This document shows positions 1 to 14,400 of a stretch of DNA of 64,000 nt, one piece after another. The notes beneath the pieces are model-generated. The model ran no database searches, was not told the DNA's origin, and saw nothing but the letters and a program-made list of their open reading frames with translations. The stretch is from Crossaster papposus (lineage: Eukaryota > Echinodermata > Asteroidea > Velatida > Solasteridae). A program made the translations under genes and the position numbers. How positions within the stretch are numbered: position 1 is the stretch's first letter; every line of letters begins with the position of its first letter. Location of the stretch: the NCBI GenBank assembly GCA_037893245.1, contig JBAIAA010000654.1:1-64000 (forward strand), written 5' to 3'.

Positions 1-1494
1 TTCCAATTTGCCCGTTTTGACCCAGCTAATCCCCCACCCTGGGGTTTGTTCCTTTCACCCTTGGATTTAGCCACTCTCTAATACCCGTTGCACCTTTTGG
101 TAGTCAGTCAACAGAATACATTGAATCTTAATATCCTTGATCCGCCGACTGATTTCCTTTTTGCTTTCAAAGTTTCCCTCTGGCTAAAAATTCGCAAATT
201 TGTTGTGTCGAATTTCAAATCTCTTCTGTCAACACTCGTAAATTGACCAGGGGACGTTTCCGTCTTTGGAAACAAATTTGTAACTTTGAGACTGTTTTCT
301 ATTTCTTAATTTGTGCATAGTGTAAGCAGCTGGTAGAATATTCACAGGTTGAATTCACTGGCGTTGAATTTATTTTAGTACAACATTTGTAACTATTTTC
401 ATCCCTGAAAGAACATTCAACTCATGAGTTGCTATCACCCTACAGTCGTGCCGTCCAAACCAAACTGCTGGCTTTTTGAGACAAAAGATTTTCAAAGTCC
501 TGAGACTTTTAAGGTCTTGAGAAAAATGCTGATTCATTTGTTTGATGTTAAAGTTGTGAAATCTCACACTCATTTTTATGTTAGGAAAAAAAAACCAAGT
601 CTCCCCTTACAAGTTACAGATCAGACGTACAAAGTGGGCCTGACTAAATACTTTAAATCTAAATTGAGTGTTAGCTTTGGTGTTTTTGTGCGTTTGTATT
701 GACTGGCAATCGTGGTCGTCGGACAAAAGAATTGGGAGTCGAACAATGGGTCCACGATTGACACAATGTCCACGATCTTTTCCCATGTACAAATCCTATG
801 GTGATCATCCGAAAACGTTAGAGTATAAACAAAAGAGGGAAGACGGTCGGACAATGCCCCGTCCACGATTGCTGGTCAAAACATGACTGTGTGTGTGTGG
901 GGGGGGGTGTTTATTAACATATTTTTGTACAACTGAATTGACTCAAGGCAACCAAAGAATAGAATGTTGTTGACACAAAATACTTGTATCTCTTTCATTT
1001 GTAAAATGCCAGAATTAATTTTCCTTGTTCCTTCTTTATTATATATTGTTGACAACCTACAATTATATACACTCTATATTTTATAATAGATGTACTTGAA
1101 AGTTGAATAGTCTCTTTCAGAGACTAAAGTTTAATGCACTTTTTAACTTTTAATAGATAGTCATGCCAGAATGATCTTGCCTTGAAAAACAAGTTGACAA
1201 TACAAAGTCTACACGCTCATATCACAACAGAACAATAATTAAGTTTACAAATCAACCCCTCCTAATGCACACAAAAGTGACAAGACCAATACAGAACAGA
1301 CAGAACTTTGGTCCAATGGAGTGAAATAAAACACCAATTGTTACCTCCGGTTTAGGACAGTAACACCACTGGCAATTTGGCAGAGGAATTGGCTACCGGG
1401 GTAGATCTAGGTTTGTGTCCAGGGGAGTGGAGTTTGGGGGAGGTGGTAACTGAGGTGACAACCAACAATATCATGTAACCACAGACATATCTCT

Positions 1495-1668
1495 TTAACC
1501 AGTTCGCGTCGGATGACGTGTATACATGCAAAGTGTATACATGATATGTATACGATAGGCTCACAACGAGCGAGGCCGGAAATATCAGGGTGTGCTACCC
1601 AGTACCCACAGATTCTTGCCTGAACCCGTCTCGGATCGAGGTTCGTGAAAAATAATCCCAGCGTGATT
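1495..1668. mobile_element. TTAA-ended miniature element, degenerate copy
   Basis: It begins TTAACCAGTTCGCGTCGG and shares internal blocks with the better copies (gcgaggccgg, cctgaacccg, tcggatcgag), but the far end is decayed and no terminal CGCGAACTGGTTAA is found. Confidence 0.7.
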
Positions 1669-2186
1669 TTTATATTCCTACCTGGGTACCAGAGAAAAAG
1701 AATCCCTTCAAAATATTGGTGTAAGTTTTGAAGAGATTGCTCCTGCTCTAGCTTTGGTTTACTTACAGTGTTCATTGTTTTCATGCCTGGAGCTAGATGT
1801 ACATTAGGGCTTCACTTTACCACGCAATACTTAACATCCATCTTAGGTTTTCAAGGGTGTCTTTCAGTTATTCCTCACAAGAAACATGTGTAAATTTGTA
1901 CATTTTGTAATGTCTGGAGCACATTGATTCTTTTCAAGCAAACTGGGTCGGCTAAAACAACTATTGTATTTTGCCAGGAGCATTTGTCTCTTGCAAAACA
2001 CTAAGTTCACGTTTTAGACATGTCTCTCTCTATTTTGCAAACCTTTTACATGTATTTCACAAATACAATTATTTATTGAACCAGAAATCACTGGCACCTA
2101 TATTTCTGTTCTCCACCCCAGGCAAGAGGTGGTTAAGTTAAACATTTGTTGGCGAGCTCTTGGATTTTTGAGATTGATTTGAGAAA

Positions 2187-2350
2187 TGGGGAGTCGGGTT
2201 AGCGCAGTGGTGACTTTCTTTGCCTTCCATAGCTGTGGCCTGGGTTCGATTCCTATCCTGGTCCACATGTAGAGTGTGTTTTTAGTCCCTTCCTGATTCC
2301 GTGAGTTTACCCCTGAATATTCTCCTGGGGTTTTCCTCTAAAACTGTCAT
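2187..2350 (+). mobile_element. tRNA-derived SINE
   Basis: gagtcgggttagcgcagtgg resembles an RNA polymerase III A box and gggttcgattcc a B box. The body ttccgtgagttt...ttctcctggggttttcctc recurs at 58536 and 59948. Confidence 0.75.
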
Positions 2351-2741
2351 TTTCTCTTGAGGATTTCTTGTTTCAGTACCAGAAATAGAATAATTTAATA
2401 ATAATAATTTACAAAAATATAGCTGTTTAAAAATTAACAGCAGTTTCCCTATAAACCAAGGACATCTAATTTGAACACCTACACTATACAAAGTACCTGT
2501 GGGTTCAAGGTTCAACTGTTGAATTTGAAGGGCACTCCTGTTTAATAACAACTTGTTAACATCATGTGTGAACAAATGGCATAAATGCACCATTGATCTT
2601 CGTTTAGTCTTTTTGTAATTTCCAAACTTGAACCCAGAACACGTAGACTGTACAGTACACTGATTCAACCATGAAGGCCATTTTATGCTTTTTCACTCAC
2701 CTTGGATTCTCCCCAACCCTCTAATATGTACTGCTTGTGTG

Positions 2742-2766
2742 CCCCCCCCCCCCCCCCCCCCCCCCC
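2742..2766. repeat. C homopolymer, 25 bases
   Basis: One of at least eight G or C runs of 14 or more bases in the window; others include 15420-15445, 21863-21879, 23055-23074, 26757-26770, 26822-26838, 39516-39538, 43974-43994 and 45297-45314. Confidence 0.95.
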
Positions 2767-2916
2767 TCCTAATATTTGTTTCATATACACATTGATTTTG
2801 CCTTTTCAGATTGAAATACTGGTATCGGGTCCTCTTAATTTATATGACTCGACTTTTTTGTCAAATCAATTACATTTTTCTTTTTCTTTATCCATAAAAT
2901 GTAATACAAACCTGAT

Positions 2917-3303
2917 TTAAAGGTTGTATACACCATTGGTAATTTGTTGAATTATCAGGAATGGGTGGATTTGGGGGGTTGTATTTTATAGTAAATATCG
3001 TTTAACTGACCTGTCCGAATTTTTACATTCATAGATGCCGAGAAAAAGCATGAAAAACAGCGTTTGTTTTCCACCGGCGTCGAGCAGTTATTCTTATGTT
3101 ATCTTTGTTTTTTCGCGCTCGCCGGACGGCGAGAATGAATTTTGGTTTATACAATTCAATTTTTTGGAACAATTACAGGATATCTAGGCCCTCATTTTGC
3201 TGGATGCCTACAATCATTAGTTACTTTTAAATAAGTAAGATATTTCTTAATAATTCGGTAGTAAATTTTTTCGATATCTGCAAATGGTGTATACTACCTT
3301 TAA
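2917..3303. mobile_element. TTAAAGGTAG-type miniature element, full copy (~387 bp)
   Basis: The left end TTAAAGGTTGTATACACCAT and the right end ATGGTGTATACTACCTTTAA are inverted repeats. The interior has conserved blocks: ggggggttgtattttatag, aaatatcgtttaactgac and gccggacggcgag. There is no open frame of note. Confidence 0.88.
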
Positions 3304-5412
3304 AACTTGCATCCATTATACTTATTTACAGAATATTAGTAAGTTGGGGTAATTATGTATGATTTTCTGCATTACATGCATTTTTATCACGTGATAATTT
3401 TAATGAAATGTTAACCTGTTCTCAAAAACAATTTATCAGCAAACTATTGAAATATGTTGCCCTCAAATTGTCTTTATATCAATAGGCCTACTATTAAATC
3501 TGCCTTTGACCTGTGAATTGTATACAAATCCCTTCCCATACCTGTATTTCTGCATTTTGAGGTCGTTGAACTCAACGTTGACAGTGTAAGAAAATCTGAG
3601 ATTTTCATTGGGTTTTGGCCCCAAGCGGCAAGCGGATATAAGAGTCAACAGTTGAAACTTGATAGAAATCACCGGTGCATTGAAACGATGTATAACCACA
3701 TTCGCTATTCACTGCAGCGCTCGATCACTCGACCATGTCTTGTTGATTGCAAATCAGCATACCGATCATTTTACGTACATAAGAATTAAATGAAATGCTA
3801 AATTTAGCTTGTTTTGCAAAACAGGATATTTTTCTGCGCGGTTGACATTTAGTCGTACAGTACATGTACTGTCGACATATTTATGTATTTTTACAGTTGA
3901 TTTTATATTTATTTTTTAAAGAATAAATCTAGAAATCTTTGATTGCTTGTAATCTGATACTCGATGACAGCTAATTAATAATATAAACTACAGTTGTTCA
4001 GAAACAAATCTATGTAAAAGAATTTGATTGAATGTTTGATGTGCTTTCCTAAATTGTGTGTGGTCCCACGCATTGATAATTTCTTTCAAGTTTGCTTAAT
4101 AACATTTCAGGCTAGAGTTGAAGTCAAGGTAACAAAGATTTTAGCCAGGATGTCCCAAGATGGTGTTTAGTTAAAATCAAAGCCTCAGGCAGGTGACATT
4201 AACAGAAGCTACACCAACAGGGATAATGAATATTCACGCTTAAATCTTGTCTTAATCTCTATTTTCTTTGACCCGTGATAAATTACCTGTGTTGCAGAGT
4301 ATTTGTTACTAGAGACAGGTACAAAATGGAAAAGCCTTGTGGTTTTTAATGGAATGTTTAATTAAAAGTAATGGTGTTTGAGGGTTTTGGTACTGTCAGC
4401 AAAAAATATCTTCAAGCATTTGTGGTTTCATGAAGAATGAGTTAATTTGATATTTAAGGCGCAGTGCTGTCCATCAAGAAATATGATTATTTTTTCTTTA
4501 CAATTTTGTTGAGAATTTCTTTTCAATGGACAGCTCAGCATCTTATTCTATCTGAGAAATGATCAAGGTTGTAGTTATTGAATTTTAATTCAATTTTGTT
4601 GCTGCACCTTCATTGATTAAATCCTAACTAGCAAATTCTTTGAGACATGATCCAATTATATCTTCTTTCTTGTCAAATTTCTATCTCATTACTGCCATTT
4701 CCATTCCAGAAGATTTTTTTTTAAATAAGTGTTTTCTCAGACACAAAAATATATTTAATGGCGCCAACCTACCAGTACTCAATCAACAACCAAACCATCT
4801 GCACAAAGATTTGATTGCATTGATTTTTTTCCCTGTAATTTGTTGGCATGTTTGTATTTTTTCACATATCGACGAGTTTCCAAATTGTGAGTGCTCGGCG
4901 TGTACCGGGTATATCTGTACGTTCCCAGTGTGTCTTGGGTATCCTTACGTGCCCGGTGTGTACCGGGTATATCTAGTAATGCAACTTTTCTTCAGATCAG
5001 CTTATTTCCTTGTTTTTCACTTTACACACTTATGCCATTCGGAAAATTGAAAAACACTATTTTACATGTAGATTAGAATTTCCTCGTTTTCTGTTATTTG
5101 CAAGTTGCATACATCACTGTGTTGTTCAATAGAAATACAAATAGAATTTGGACTTTCATCAAGCAGAATTTGCTGGAAGTCAGGAGGGGAGACATATTGT
5201 GCACAGCAAAAATTAAAGTGTCTAATTTAAGTTACTAAACGAAGGTTCATAATTCAAGGGGGGTTTTCCCTTTTCAAGTAGAGAAGGCCATTTTGACTCG
5301 CATGATCTATATGTACATGTATGTATATTGTTGTGGATGTTTAATAACATGAACTGGCCAACAACATAAAATACTAACCAACCCTTATTAATGTCTTTCT
5401 GTCTTCATCCAG

Positions 5413-8400
5413 ATCCTAGCTACTTTGATGCTTACCGAGATCAACGTTACTCATCTTCCACCCACAGTCCCAGCTGTTACAGCGGATGTTCCTACTCCCC
5501 ACCCTCTTCTGGAAAGGGAATAGCCTTGAACATTGACCCTTACACTGATCTGCAAGATCTTATCCATATGTCGGGGCCACTTACAGAGGAGGCAGTGTTG
5601 AGAGCATTGAGGCATAGGTGGCACAACGGAGATTGTCATGTGAGTTGAGCCAACTCATTCTCATCAATCCTGAAATCCGTACCCCTGTTTTAGAGGATTT
5701 CAGCAGTTCAGGACATATGTACCTCCATATTGAAAATTAGGGTTTTTTGATGGATTCATATTGAGCAGTCAACAACATTTGTGTGCGTGACGAAAAATTT
5801 GATTTTGGAGATTCGGGATACTTTCTAGTAATACTCGAAGGGTTAGGGTTAAAAATCCTATTCAATAACAAATTCCACTTTCATTTCAGACGATGGTTGG
5901 TCCCATACTTGTCAGCATTAACCCGTACCGCGGGATACCATTGGAGCAAGTCATACATCACAGTCGACCCAACCAATCACAACATATCTACAAATTAGCA
6001 TCTCACATCCTGAAGCAACTGATAGATACAGGCACCTCCCAGGCAGTAGTATTAGGGTGAGTAACTGCAAATAGAATTCCACCGAGTTGAGTTTTTGTTT
6101 GAATCCACCAAAAATGAGATTTGCGTAGCTGTCAAATTTTTATGACTGTCAATTGCAATGTAAACATGTAATAAACTTTTCTTTTCTTTTGCTTTCCTTT
6201 TTTTGGTTTTTTTTTTTTCAACATTGAAAAATGTCTGCCTTGGAGAATTTTAACAATTTCTGTAAACATTTGGTTGTAGAGTAGTAGAATCAGAAGCCAT
6301 TATGCCACCATGAAGCCAGGGACCACTCCATGTTAGCAATGTTTACTCAGTAAAGTCAACGACCTCTCTCCAGGAGCATCCAACAAAAGTCTCCCCTTCC
6401 TTTGTTCTATCTGACTTTGACACCTTTATTTCTCCCGGATCCCTAAGTCATCATTCCAAGACTAAATTACACTCAGTTATAAAAACTTAATGCCAGTCAA
6501 AACATGATAAAGCAAAATAGCTGCACCTTGCAGACTTTTTTCTCCTTGGTAATTGAACCAAATGAACTAGAGACTGGCTAATTTTAAGCCTTTAACCTTT
6601 GAGAACATTTTTTTATGTGACTGCTCAACCTATCTTAACCAGCACTTTGTTAGTCATTCAGCAAACAGAAATGCATTTTATGAGATATTTGATCTAGAAT
6701 AGTGATGGAAGACTGCTTTAACCAGTTCGCGCCGGGATTATTTTAACATCACCGAGCCGAGAGGCGGGATTATTTTTAACGAAACTCGATCCAAAGCGTG
6801 TTCAGGCCGATAATGCCGGGAAGCACACCCACGCATTTCCGGCCTTGCTCGCTGCTGACAGACATTTCCGAACTTGAACTTGGCGAGTTTATGCGTCATC
6901 CGTTTTGAATTTGGGGAAAACTTTGCGATTATATACGTCATCCGGCGCGAACTGGTTAAGAATGTTCAAACAAATTAAGATTAACTGAAGGATTCAGGAC
7001 TTAATTGTTGGCCTAAAAACATTCATTAGAAAGCTATCTGCAATAGCAAATTCACAATTGACAAGAGTTTTGACTTTCAAATTACTGATCTGATTCTGCA
7101 TAGAGATTGATTTTTAAAACCAAATGAGATGTCTTCAATCAAGCTAAAGGTTAAACTTTCTAAATCGTACATTAAATATTTCATATTGACAAAACTAAAA
7201 TGCTTGTGTCACAGCTCATAAACTAGTTTTCCACTTTTTACAAACTTTGATAAACTATTATTTCATAGTACCAGTATATATTATGTTGTTGCTGTATAAC
7301 TGACTATGCACACACGGGTTACCATTTTACACCATCCTTTAATTGACAGGCCGAAATGCTCCTTAATTTGGCACCCAGATGTGCCAAAACTTGCCCCTGG
7401 GCACACATCCGGTCGCCCCAGAGAACCCAGGACTTATTTGTAGGCAGTCTTGAAAGCCACATGGGCTGCCTGTTGTGCAAAAATCACCCATAATTAGATC
7501 ATTGTTGTCAGCCCTCTGGGTGCTTGTTAGTATCCATGCATTGGTTGATGTTTTGTTAAGGGCGGAGAGTTGTGTAGAAACACTCCGTTGTGCCATGCTC
7601 CCTCCCCCCAAAAAAAACTTGGAAAAGTTTCACCCTTGAAAACTACCTGTGTCGGTTTTGGGCGTACTTTCTACACCAATAACAATGCCTAGACATTGAA
7701 ACTATTGTTTGTATACAATGTATAGCCCTGTGTCAGTTTTGGGCGTACTTTCTACACCAATAACAATGCCTAGACATTGAAACTATTGTTTGTATACAAT
7801 GTATAGCCTGGTGTTATTTGTAAACTTTGAATTTAGGGTACCAATTTTCACCGATTTTTTTTTACCAAAGATACAATGTACTTCAAAATGAAACTGATTT
7901 CAGTCAATATTTTGTCATGTTTTATACAAGGTCATTGTCAAAAAGGTGTCTACTCGTAGGCAGGGATATGATATCTCAATAAATGACTGTTTATCCCAGA
8001 ATATGGTACCACTAATGTAGATTGATCATAGTTCTTGAACAATTCAAAGAGTATTGCAGCCTGTGCATCTTGATCTAGAGCATTGCACACAATGAACACC
8101 AAGTCTGTTGAATGTAGTAATAAAAGCATTTCCCCCTAAAAACAATTTGAATAGGATTATTTTTTTCCAAATAAACCATATTTCCATTCAATACAAAATA
8201 ATTGTTGGAATGAGAAAATCCTTCAAATAGTGATATCTTTTTTAATTAATTAATCCCAGGGAAGCATAATTTACCATGATTCAGTTTAGCTCACAAGCTG
8301 TAATTATAAGCAGCACCTAAACAAATGATGCTTAATTATTAGAGGATGCATGATGTCTCTGGTATCTTACTTGTAGCACAATGCCATAGCTAACATGATA

Positions 8401-11400
8401 GAAATTAGATTTCCTGTGTCTGTCAAGACAGTAGCATACATTCCTGTGAAGGATACACCTCCAAAAACGTTCTGGTTCTGATGATCCACTGAAGGAATCA
8501 GACCAGGGTTTGCCTTAAGTCTGGTACCACACAGGGTTGTTTGAATCAACAACAGTCTGATGCCTGCCTCAGGAATTGCAGCCTTGGTTCAAACTGAGCA
8601 CAGACTGTTTGCTGAGGTGGGTTGGGTTTCAGTCCTTTGGGGAAATGTTGGTTTGATTTGTTGAGTACCAACAATAGCTGGTGCCCTACTGTCATTTTCC
8701 TAATCCCTTTAGCCTCAGCTGTGATTTCCAAAGAAGTTGCCATGGCTTTTTGTCATACTGAGTTGTTCTCCGCAGATAGTGGAATAATAATACATTACTT
8801 TGCTCAGTCGGTATCCAGCCTTTGTGGTAGTCGTATTATTGTTTGCGTGTCAATTTTCTACTCGCCCCAGGCTCAGAATCTGTAATTTCCACATCTCCAT
8901 TGAAGCAGACGAATTCGAAAATGTGGCCAATAATTGAGGATTTCAGGACTAAATTTGAATGATATATTTATTTGTTTGTTTTTAGATTTACCTTGAAGTT
9001 TGGTTAAAACAAAATTAGTTGAGGGTTGAGGAGGTAGTCAATCTAAACTCCAGTCATTCCTTGATGGATGTCCCATCAACAGAAAGGTTAAATACTTTTT
9101 TCCCAGTGACTTTTTAAAGTGATTTCTCTGCAATCAGGATAATGGTTTCTTGAAACCTAGCATCAAGGACTGTCCTTGGCCAATCCCTCACTGACTGACT
9201 GCATTTTTACTGGAATTCTGTCTTTGTTTTGGGCAAATGTCACTTTAACATAGACATCATGTGCCTCTGTTTATATTCAAGGTACTTGTACATGTATACT
9301 ATGTGCATGCAACAGGTTTTACCTCTGATTAGCAATGGCGAAAAAAGAAAAAAACGAACGCTGTTTTAGTCTTGGTTTTTTTGGCATCCATGATTGTATA
9401 ACTGTGGACAAGTCATTTAAACGATATTTACTATAGAATACAACCCCCCAAATCTACTAATTCCTGATAATTCAAGCAATTGACAATGGTGTATCCTACC
9501 TTTAACCCCCAAAAGGTAAAAATATAATGTTATGTCCAAAATATACCCTCCAAGAATATTTTAGGTAGTATAACTTCATTTTTGTCTTTCCTTGCAGTGG
9601 TGAAAGTGGCAGTGGGAAGACTCACACATCGCAATCTCTTCTGAGACAGCTGTACCGTCTAGCAGGAGGAGGCAATGAAACAGACTGCTTCAAGGTAAAG
9701 ACAAGACTTAAGACTCTCACACATTGGAAACTTTTACGATGTTCTTTGTTACAAGCCTCCAGAGCAGCCCATTTCCCTCTTAGCCTTAAGTAAGGTTTTC
9801 CATGAACCCATGTATGTTGTTACAATAGCCACTTTGTTGTGCTTGTATTTTGTAAGTGGAGTTTATTTTTGTTGTGTTCTCTGATGGAATGACAAATAAA
9901 CACTTGTATAAAGACATGTATAATTTGTAACGCCTTTTTAACCTGGCCACACTTGCCCTCTGGTGAAATTGCTGTATTTTTATTTAGTAATGGATCCTGA
10001 CCACTGCTCACAGTTTAAATGGAGTAAAACTTTTTGACAATATGAAGGGAAAGAAGTATGTCAAAATGCAGCTTTGTGTTTTTGCAGTCAGCTGAACAAA
10101 TCAATTGTAGTTTTACATTTTCAAGACTTTGGCTGAACCATGGAGGAATAAGAAGGAACCTTCTTATTCCTCCATGGCTGAACCTAGCCTGTAAATACCC
10201 CATCTCTATACTTTGCATATTGAAACAGTGGGCTTAACTTCAAGGTCCACAGTTAAGCCTCTAAATTGAGAGAAATGGGACTGTCCTTGAAATACCACCA
10301 AAAAAGGCTTATAAATTGGTTTTGTCAAACTGAGTTATTGCCTTCTTGTTTGAGCTATATGGGTCTATCTGTTAGAACATTATATAAATAAACCTTGAAG
10401 AGATGTAACTGGATGCAATAGTTCTAACAACCTCCCAGGAACTAGTTTCCCCAGTTTAAAGTGTGGGCCATTTTCTGTTTAAAGGTAATTATTTTGTAAC
10501 CTCTTTTCAATCTATTAGGTTTATTGTCTTTGAAAATTATGACTAGAACACATTGAAAGTTTGACAAGAATTATGGTATTAGCCAAGTGATCGACCAATC
10601 TAGAAACCACAAAAAAACCTGAATCTTGCAAAATCCTGCAATATTTATTACTGGTGACCACTGCCTGAATCCTGCAAATCGTTCCTCTTGTTTTGCTTTA
10701 TTTTCTCAGCATCTTGCAGCCTCCATTGCAGTCCTTAGATCCTTGGGATGTGCTAAGACTTCCAGTAACTCAGACTCAAGTAGAATGGTAAGCTCAACAA
10801 AAACAAAAACCTTACATGTATTTATATATAATTATAACAAATTAAACAATTTAATAGCACATTTACAATCTGGAAAAGTTTAATTTGCTTAATATATAAA
10901 AGCTTGCTGAGCTATCGCAGAATACCAGTCAAAATACCATGAGTTGTTACCGGCTGATTGGTTGGCAGTTGTAGTTGCTAAACATTAATCAAAAAAGTAA
11001 CATTTCGTACATTTTAGAAAAGTCATTGAGAAAAATAGTTTTTGCCTATTGATATTGTCAATATTATTGCCAGTGACCTGTGGGCACAAAATGTTTGCAC
11101 AAAGGAACTTGGTTATAGTTAAGCTTTGATGGACATGATAAGAGGGGGGGCAAATTGTTTGAATAAAATATTTGGATTCTCCTATATTTACTGCCATATT
11201 GTTTTGGCCATTTCCAAAATTCATTGTTACTCTTGTTTGTATATGAGTTCATAATCGTATATTTAAGCAGGTTTTTGTGTCTTGTTTTGTTTTGGCACAG
11301 GGTTGCTACATAGAGGTGTTGTTATCTAACTGTGCTATTTATAGAACCAAAATCCATTGCTATTGGTTGGATCATGCCAGGGTGGTGCGGCCGAGATTAG

Positions 11401-14400
11401 AAGAGAGAAACTATCACATCTTTGACCAGATGTTGGCTGGTCTTAGCAAAGATGAAAGAGGTAAGATAAGCCATGTCCAACATAGGGGCCTTTTCGAAAC
11501 CGTTGCTTCGTCTTTGGCTTTGGCTTAAGGCGATTTTTGACTCCCAACTGCAAGATCTCCAGCCACATTCTGACGCCTGTTGTACTTCAGAAACATTCAC
11601 TCGATTGATGTGAACCCAAAAGTTAGACTATTTCAATTTTCTTCCATTTCTATTTGCTTCTCAGTATTTCGAAATTCGGAGGCAAAGCCAAAGACAAAGC
11701 AACGGTTTCGAAAAGGCCCATAGTTGGCTACAACTTGCAATTAATTACACATGCACCTATGGATTAAGCCGAAGCCTCTAAGATACATGTTAAAGTCAGT
11801 CGTAGCTAAGTAATGCATGGCTGTAGCTCACTAGAATCGGGGCTCAATTTCCTAGAAATTAAAGTTGAAAATATTGTAAGAAAAATTCATGTGACAACCA
11901 GCTTCCAACTTTGATTGTAATATTGGTTTGTGTTTGTTTGTTTGTTTTTTGTTTTGTAATCGTTGAGAACATATTTTTGGGGATTTAAAAATTCTGTGCA
12001 CAACTTTTTGTCTGATGAATAGAAAAAGAAGTGCATTTTTTATCTCAATCTTAAAATCTTTTACAGTGAAACTGCATCTCAACGGATACTCTGCACACAA
12101 CTTGGCCTACCTCAACAAGTCCAAAACTGACAACGCTGACAGGGACAGAATAAGATTTGAAAGCTGGAAGGCAAGTGTTGGCAAATCAGTTGCCATGGTT
12201 ACTAATACTAAAAAAATGCTCCCACAAATTTGCAAAAGACAAGCAATTGTCGCCCAGGAAAACTCTCTTAGTAACATTTCTAATTAATTAAGCCATCAAA
12301 CATGTTTGCCTTTCCAAGAAAAATGTCTTTCTGTTTAATGTGAGTAGCATTTGTTCAAAATTTGCTCTGTGTTTGCAGACGGAAAGTCCTCTTAGTATAA
12401 CTCACAATTAAACAGTCATCTTTTTGTCCCTTTCTTCACAGAATTGCCTCTCTGTTCTTGGTATTCCCTTCTTTGACGTAATGAGAATCCTCTCTGCTAT
12501 TCTACTCCTTGGCAATGTGCAGTTTATTGAAGATGGCGGTTATGAACTGGACATCAAAGGAAACAATGGTAAGAACATGGCGGATTTAATGGAATTATTG
12601 TGGAATGATTGGGGGTGTTGTATCAGTGCCATGTTAGGGTATAAACAATAGTAAACAAAAATACATTTTCTTCAATGTAAATTGTTTAGATTTAAGTAGA
12701 GTTACTAAACTGCTAAAAGTATTTGTACCCAGAAAAGGCATAAAAACACGGCCTGTCAGTGATGTTCCTAAAAAAAATGTTCTGAGAATTAATTTATTGT
12801 AGGTATTATAGCTTCAAAATATTTCCCAAGATTATGAAACTTTTCTGCAATGAGAAATATTTGTCATTTTTTTTAACCCCTTTAAAATTTGTTTGGATTT
12901 AATAATTACAGAAATCAAGTCTGTAGCAGCCTTGCTCGGTGTATCAGGGGTTTCACTCTATCGAGGCCTGACAACAAGAACACACAGTCTGAATGGCCAG
13001 GCCTTCAAATCACTGTGTGATGCCCAGACGGTGAGTGTGTTGCAAAGAAACTTACTTACTCCTGGAAATCAAGTGAAGTTATGAGAAACAATCTCAAGTT
13101 ACGAGTTTATCCTCTCAACATTTGGGTATCTGTTGTTCTTCAGGCCAATCATACACGTGATGCTCTTGCCAGAGCTTTGTACTGCAGGACGGTGCTAACA
13201 ATTGTTAAGCGATTCAACAGTCTTAAGAGACCCAGTGTCTGCCATTCATCTGGTAGTAGTGATGACGCACGGATAAACGGTAAGCATGTTAATTCATTAG
13301 GTGATTGAACTGGCATTGAATCTACTTTAGTTTGTATAAAAGTGGCTTGATTCGTATCAAGCATGTGTCAACTTGAAGCAATTCAAACTATCTTGATTTT
13401 GAATTGTATCAACCTAACTGGGCCCAATTATTGACTAAGTTAACCTTACGCAAAATATTCTAGCTTATCGTAAACTTTTTATTTTTTGTATTCTTGGAAA
13501 ATGAAGTACAATGCCTTTACAATATGTGGTCATTTTTATCTTCTTTTTAAAATATTTTGTAGATGTTTGTATGAAACCAGTTCGACAGTTCTCGCCAGCT
13601 CTTTCCAAATCTTCCACCAACCATTCCTCCAGCTCACACAGCTCCGTAGGAGAAGGGTTTATTGGAATCGTGGACATGCTAGGCTTCGAAACAACCCAGG
13701 TAAGATCTAATTCCTCTAGCTCACCGAGCTAGTGCAATATATTAGAACAACTAGGGGAAGGGTTTATTGGAATCCCAGACAGCAGTGTTTTTTTTATAAC
13801 TTGTCCAGGTTATAAACTTCAAAGAAATTTCCTCTCAAATGGCCACTTTGTCTACAGCCTCACTTTTAACTTTATTTGATTGTTTTGTTTTCATATCTCC
13901 AGTGCAATAGATTAGAACAACTGTGTACGAACTATTGCAGCGAGACATTACAGCAATATTACAATCACTGCGTCTTCAGGAGGATACAGGAAACGTGCAG
14001 AGAAGAGAACGTACACTGTGACGTACGCGTTGAATTTAACGACAACACGGCATGTTTAGACCTTCTTACACCGAAGGTAGTTATGAAAGAAGATTGGCAA
14101 TTGAGGCAAAGATACAAAGCATCTTTGGGGTGTGAGGGAAGAAAATAGTGAGGGCCATTTGTAAATTAGGATTTGTAAAATATTGCCCTGGTGAAATTGT
14201 AATAAAAATACACTTATGAATTGAAACATTTTCTTGCATTAAATTTCAAGTATTAAAAATAAAAATGTTATTTATGTTAAACTTAGTGTATAGACGATAA
14301 ACACTCATTTCTAAAATTGATGAGGTGTGTTTTTTGTGTGAAATGTTCTTTTTGTCGTAGGATACCGGCATTTTAAGCATAATGGAGAAGGTCGGATCGG

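Larger units (their letters stand above)
1..5412. other. Region without a recognised exon, upstream of the first myosin exon
   Basis: I find no exon that I can support here. The first visible myosin exon begins at 5413 behind a good acceptor and starts inside a codon, so at least one upstream exon exists. This stretch may be its 5' intron, and a short 5' exon could be hidden here. It holds a degenerate TTAA-type miniature element (1495-1668), a tRNA-derived SINE (2187-2350), a 25-base C run (2742-2766) and a full copy of the ~385-bp element (2917-3303). Small open frames such as 424-702 lack splice context and a recognisable protein. Confidence 0.6.
6057..9597 (+). other. Myosin intron, 3.5 kb
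   Basis: It holds a 242-bp TTAA-ended miniature element (6718-6959), an 81-bp tandem duplication (7646-7807) and a truncated inverted copy of the ~385-bp element (about 9340-9504). I see no further gene. Confidence 0.75.

Noticed and set aside
4640-5050. 136-codon open frame as a gene or upstream myosin exon
   Set aside because: No recognisable protein, AT-rich codons, and an internal gtgtaccgggtatatct repeat; phase into 5413 cannot be tested.
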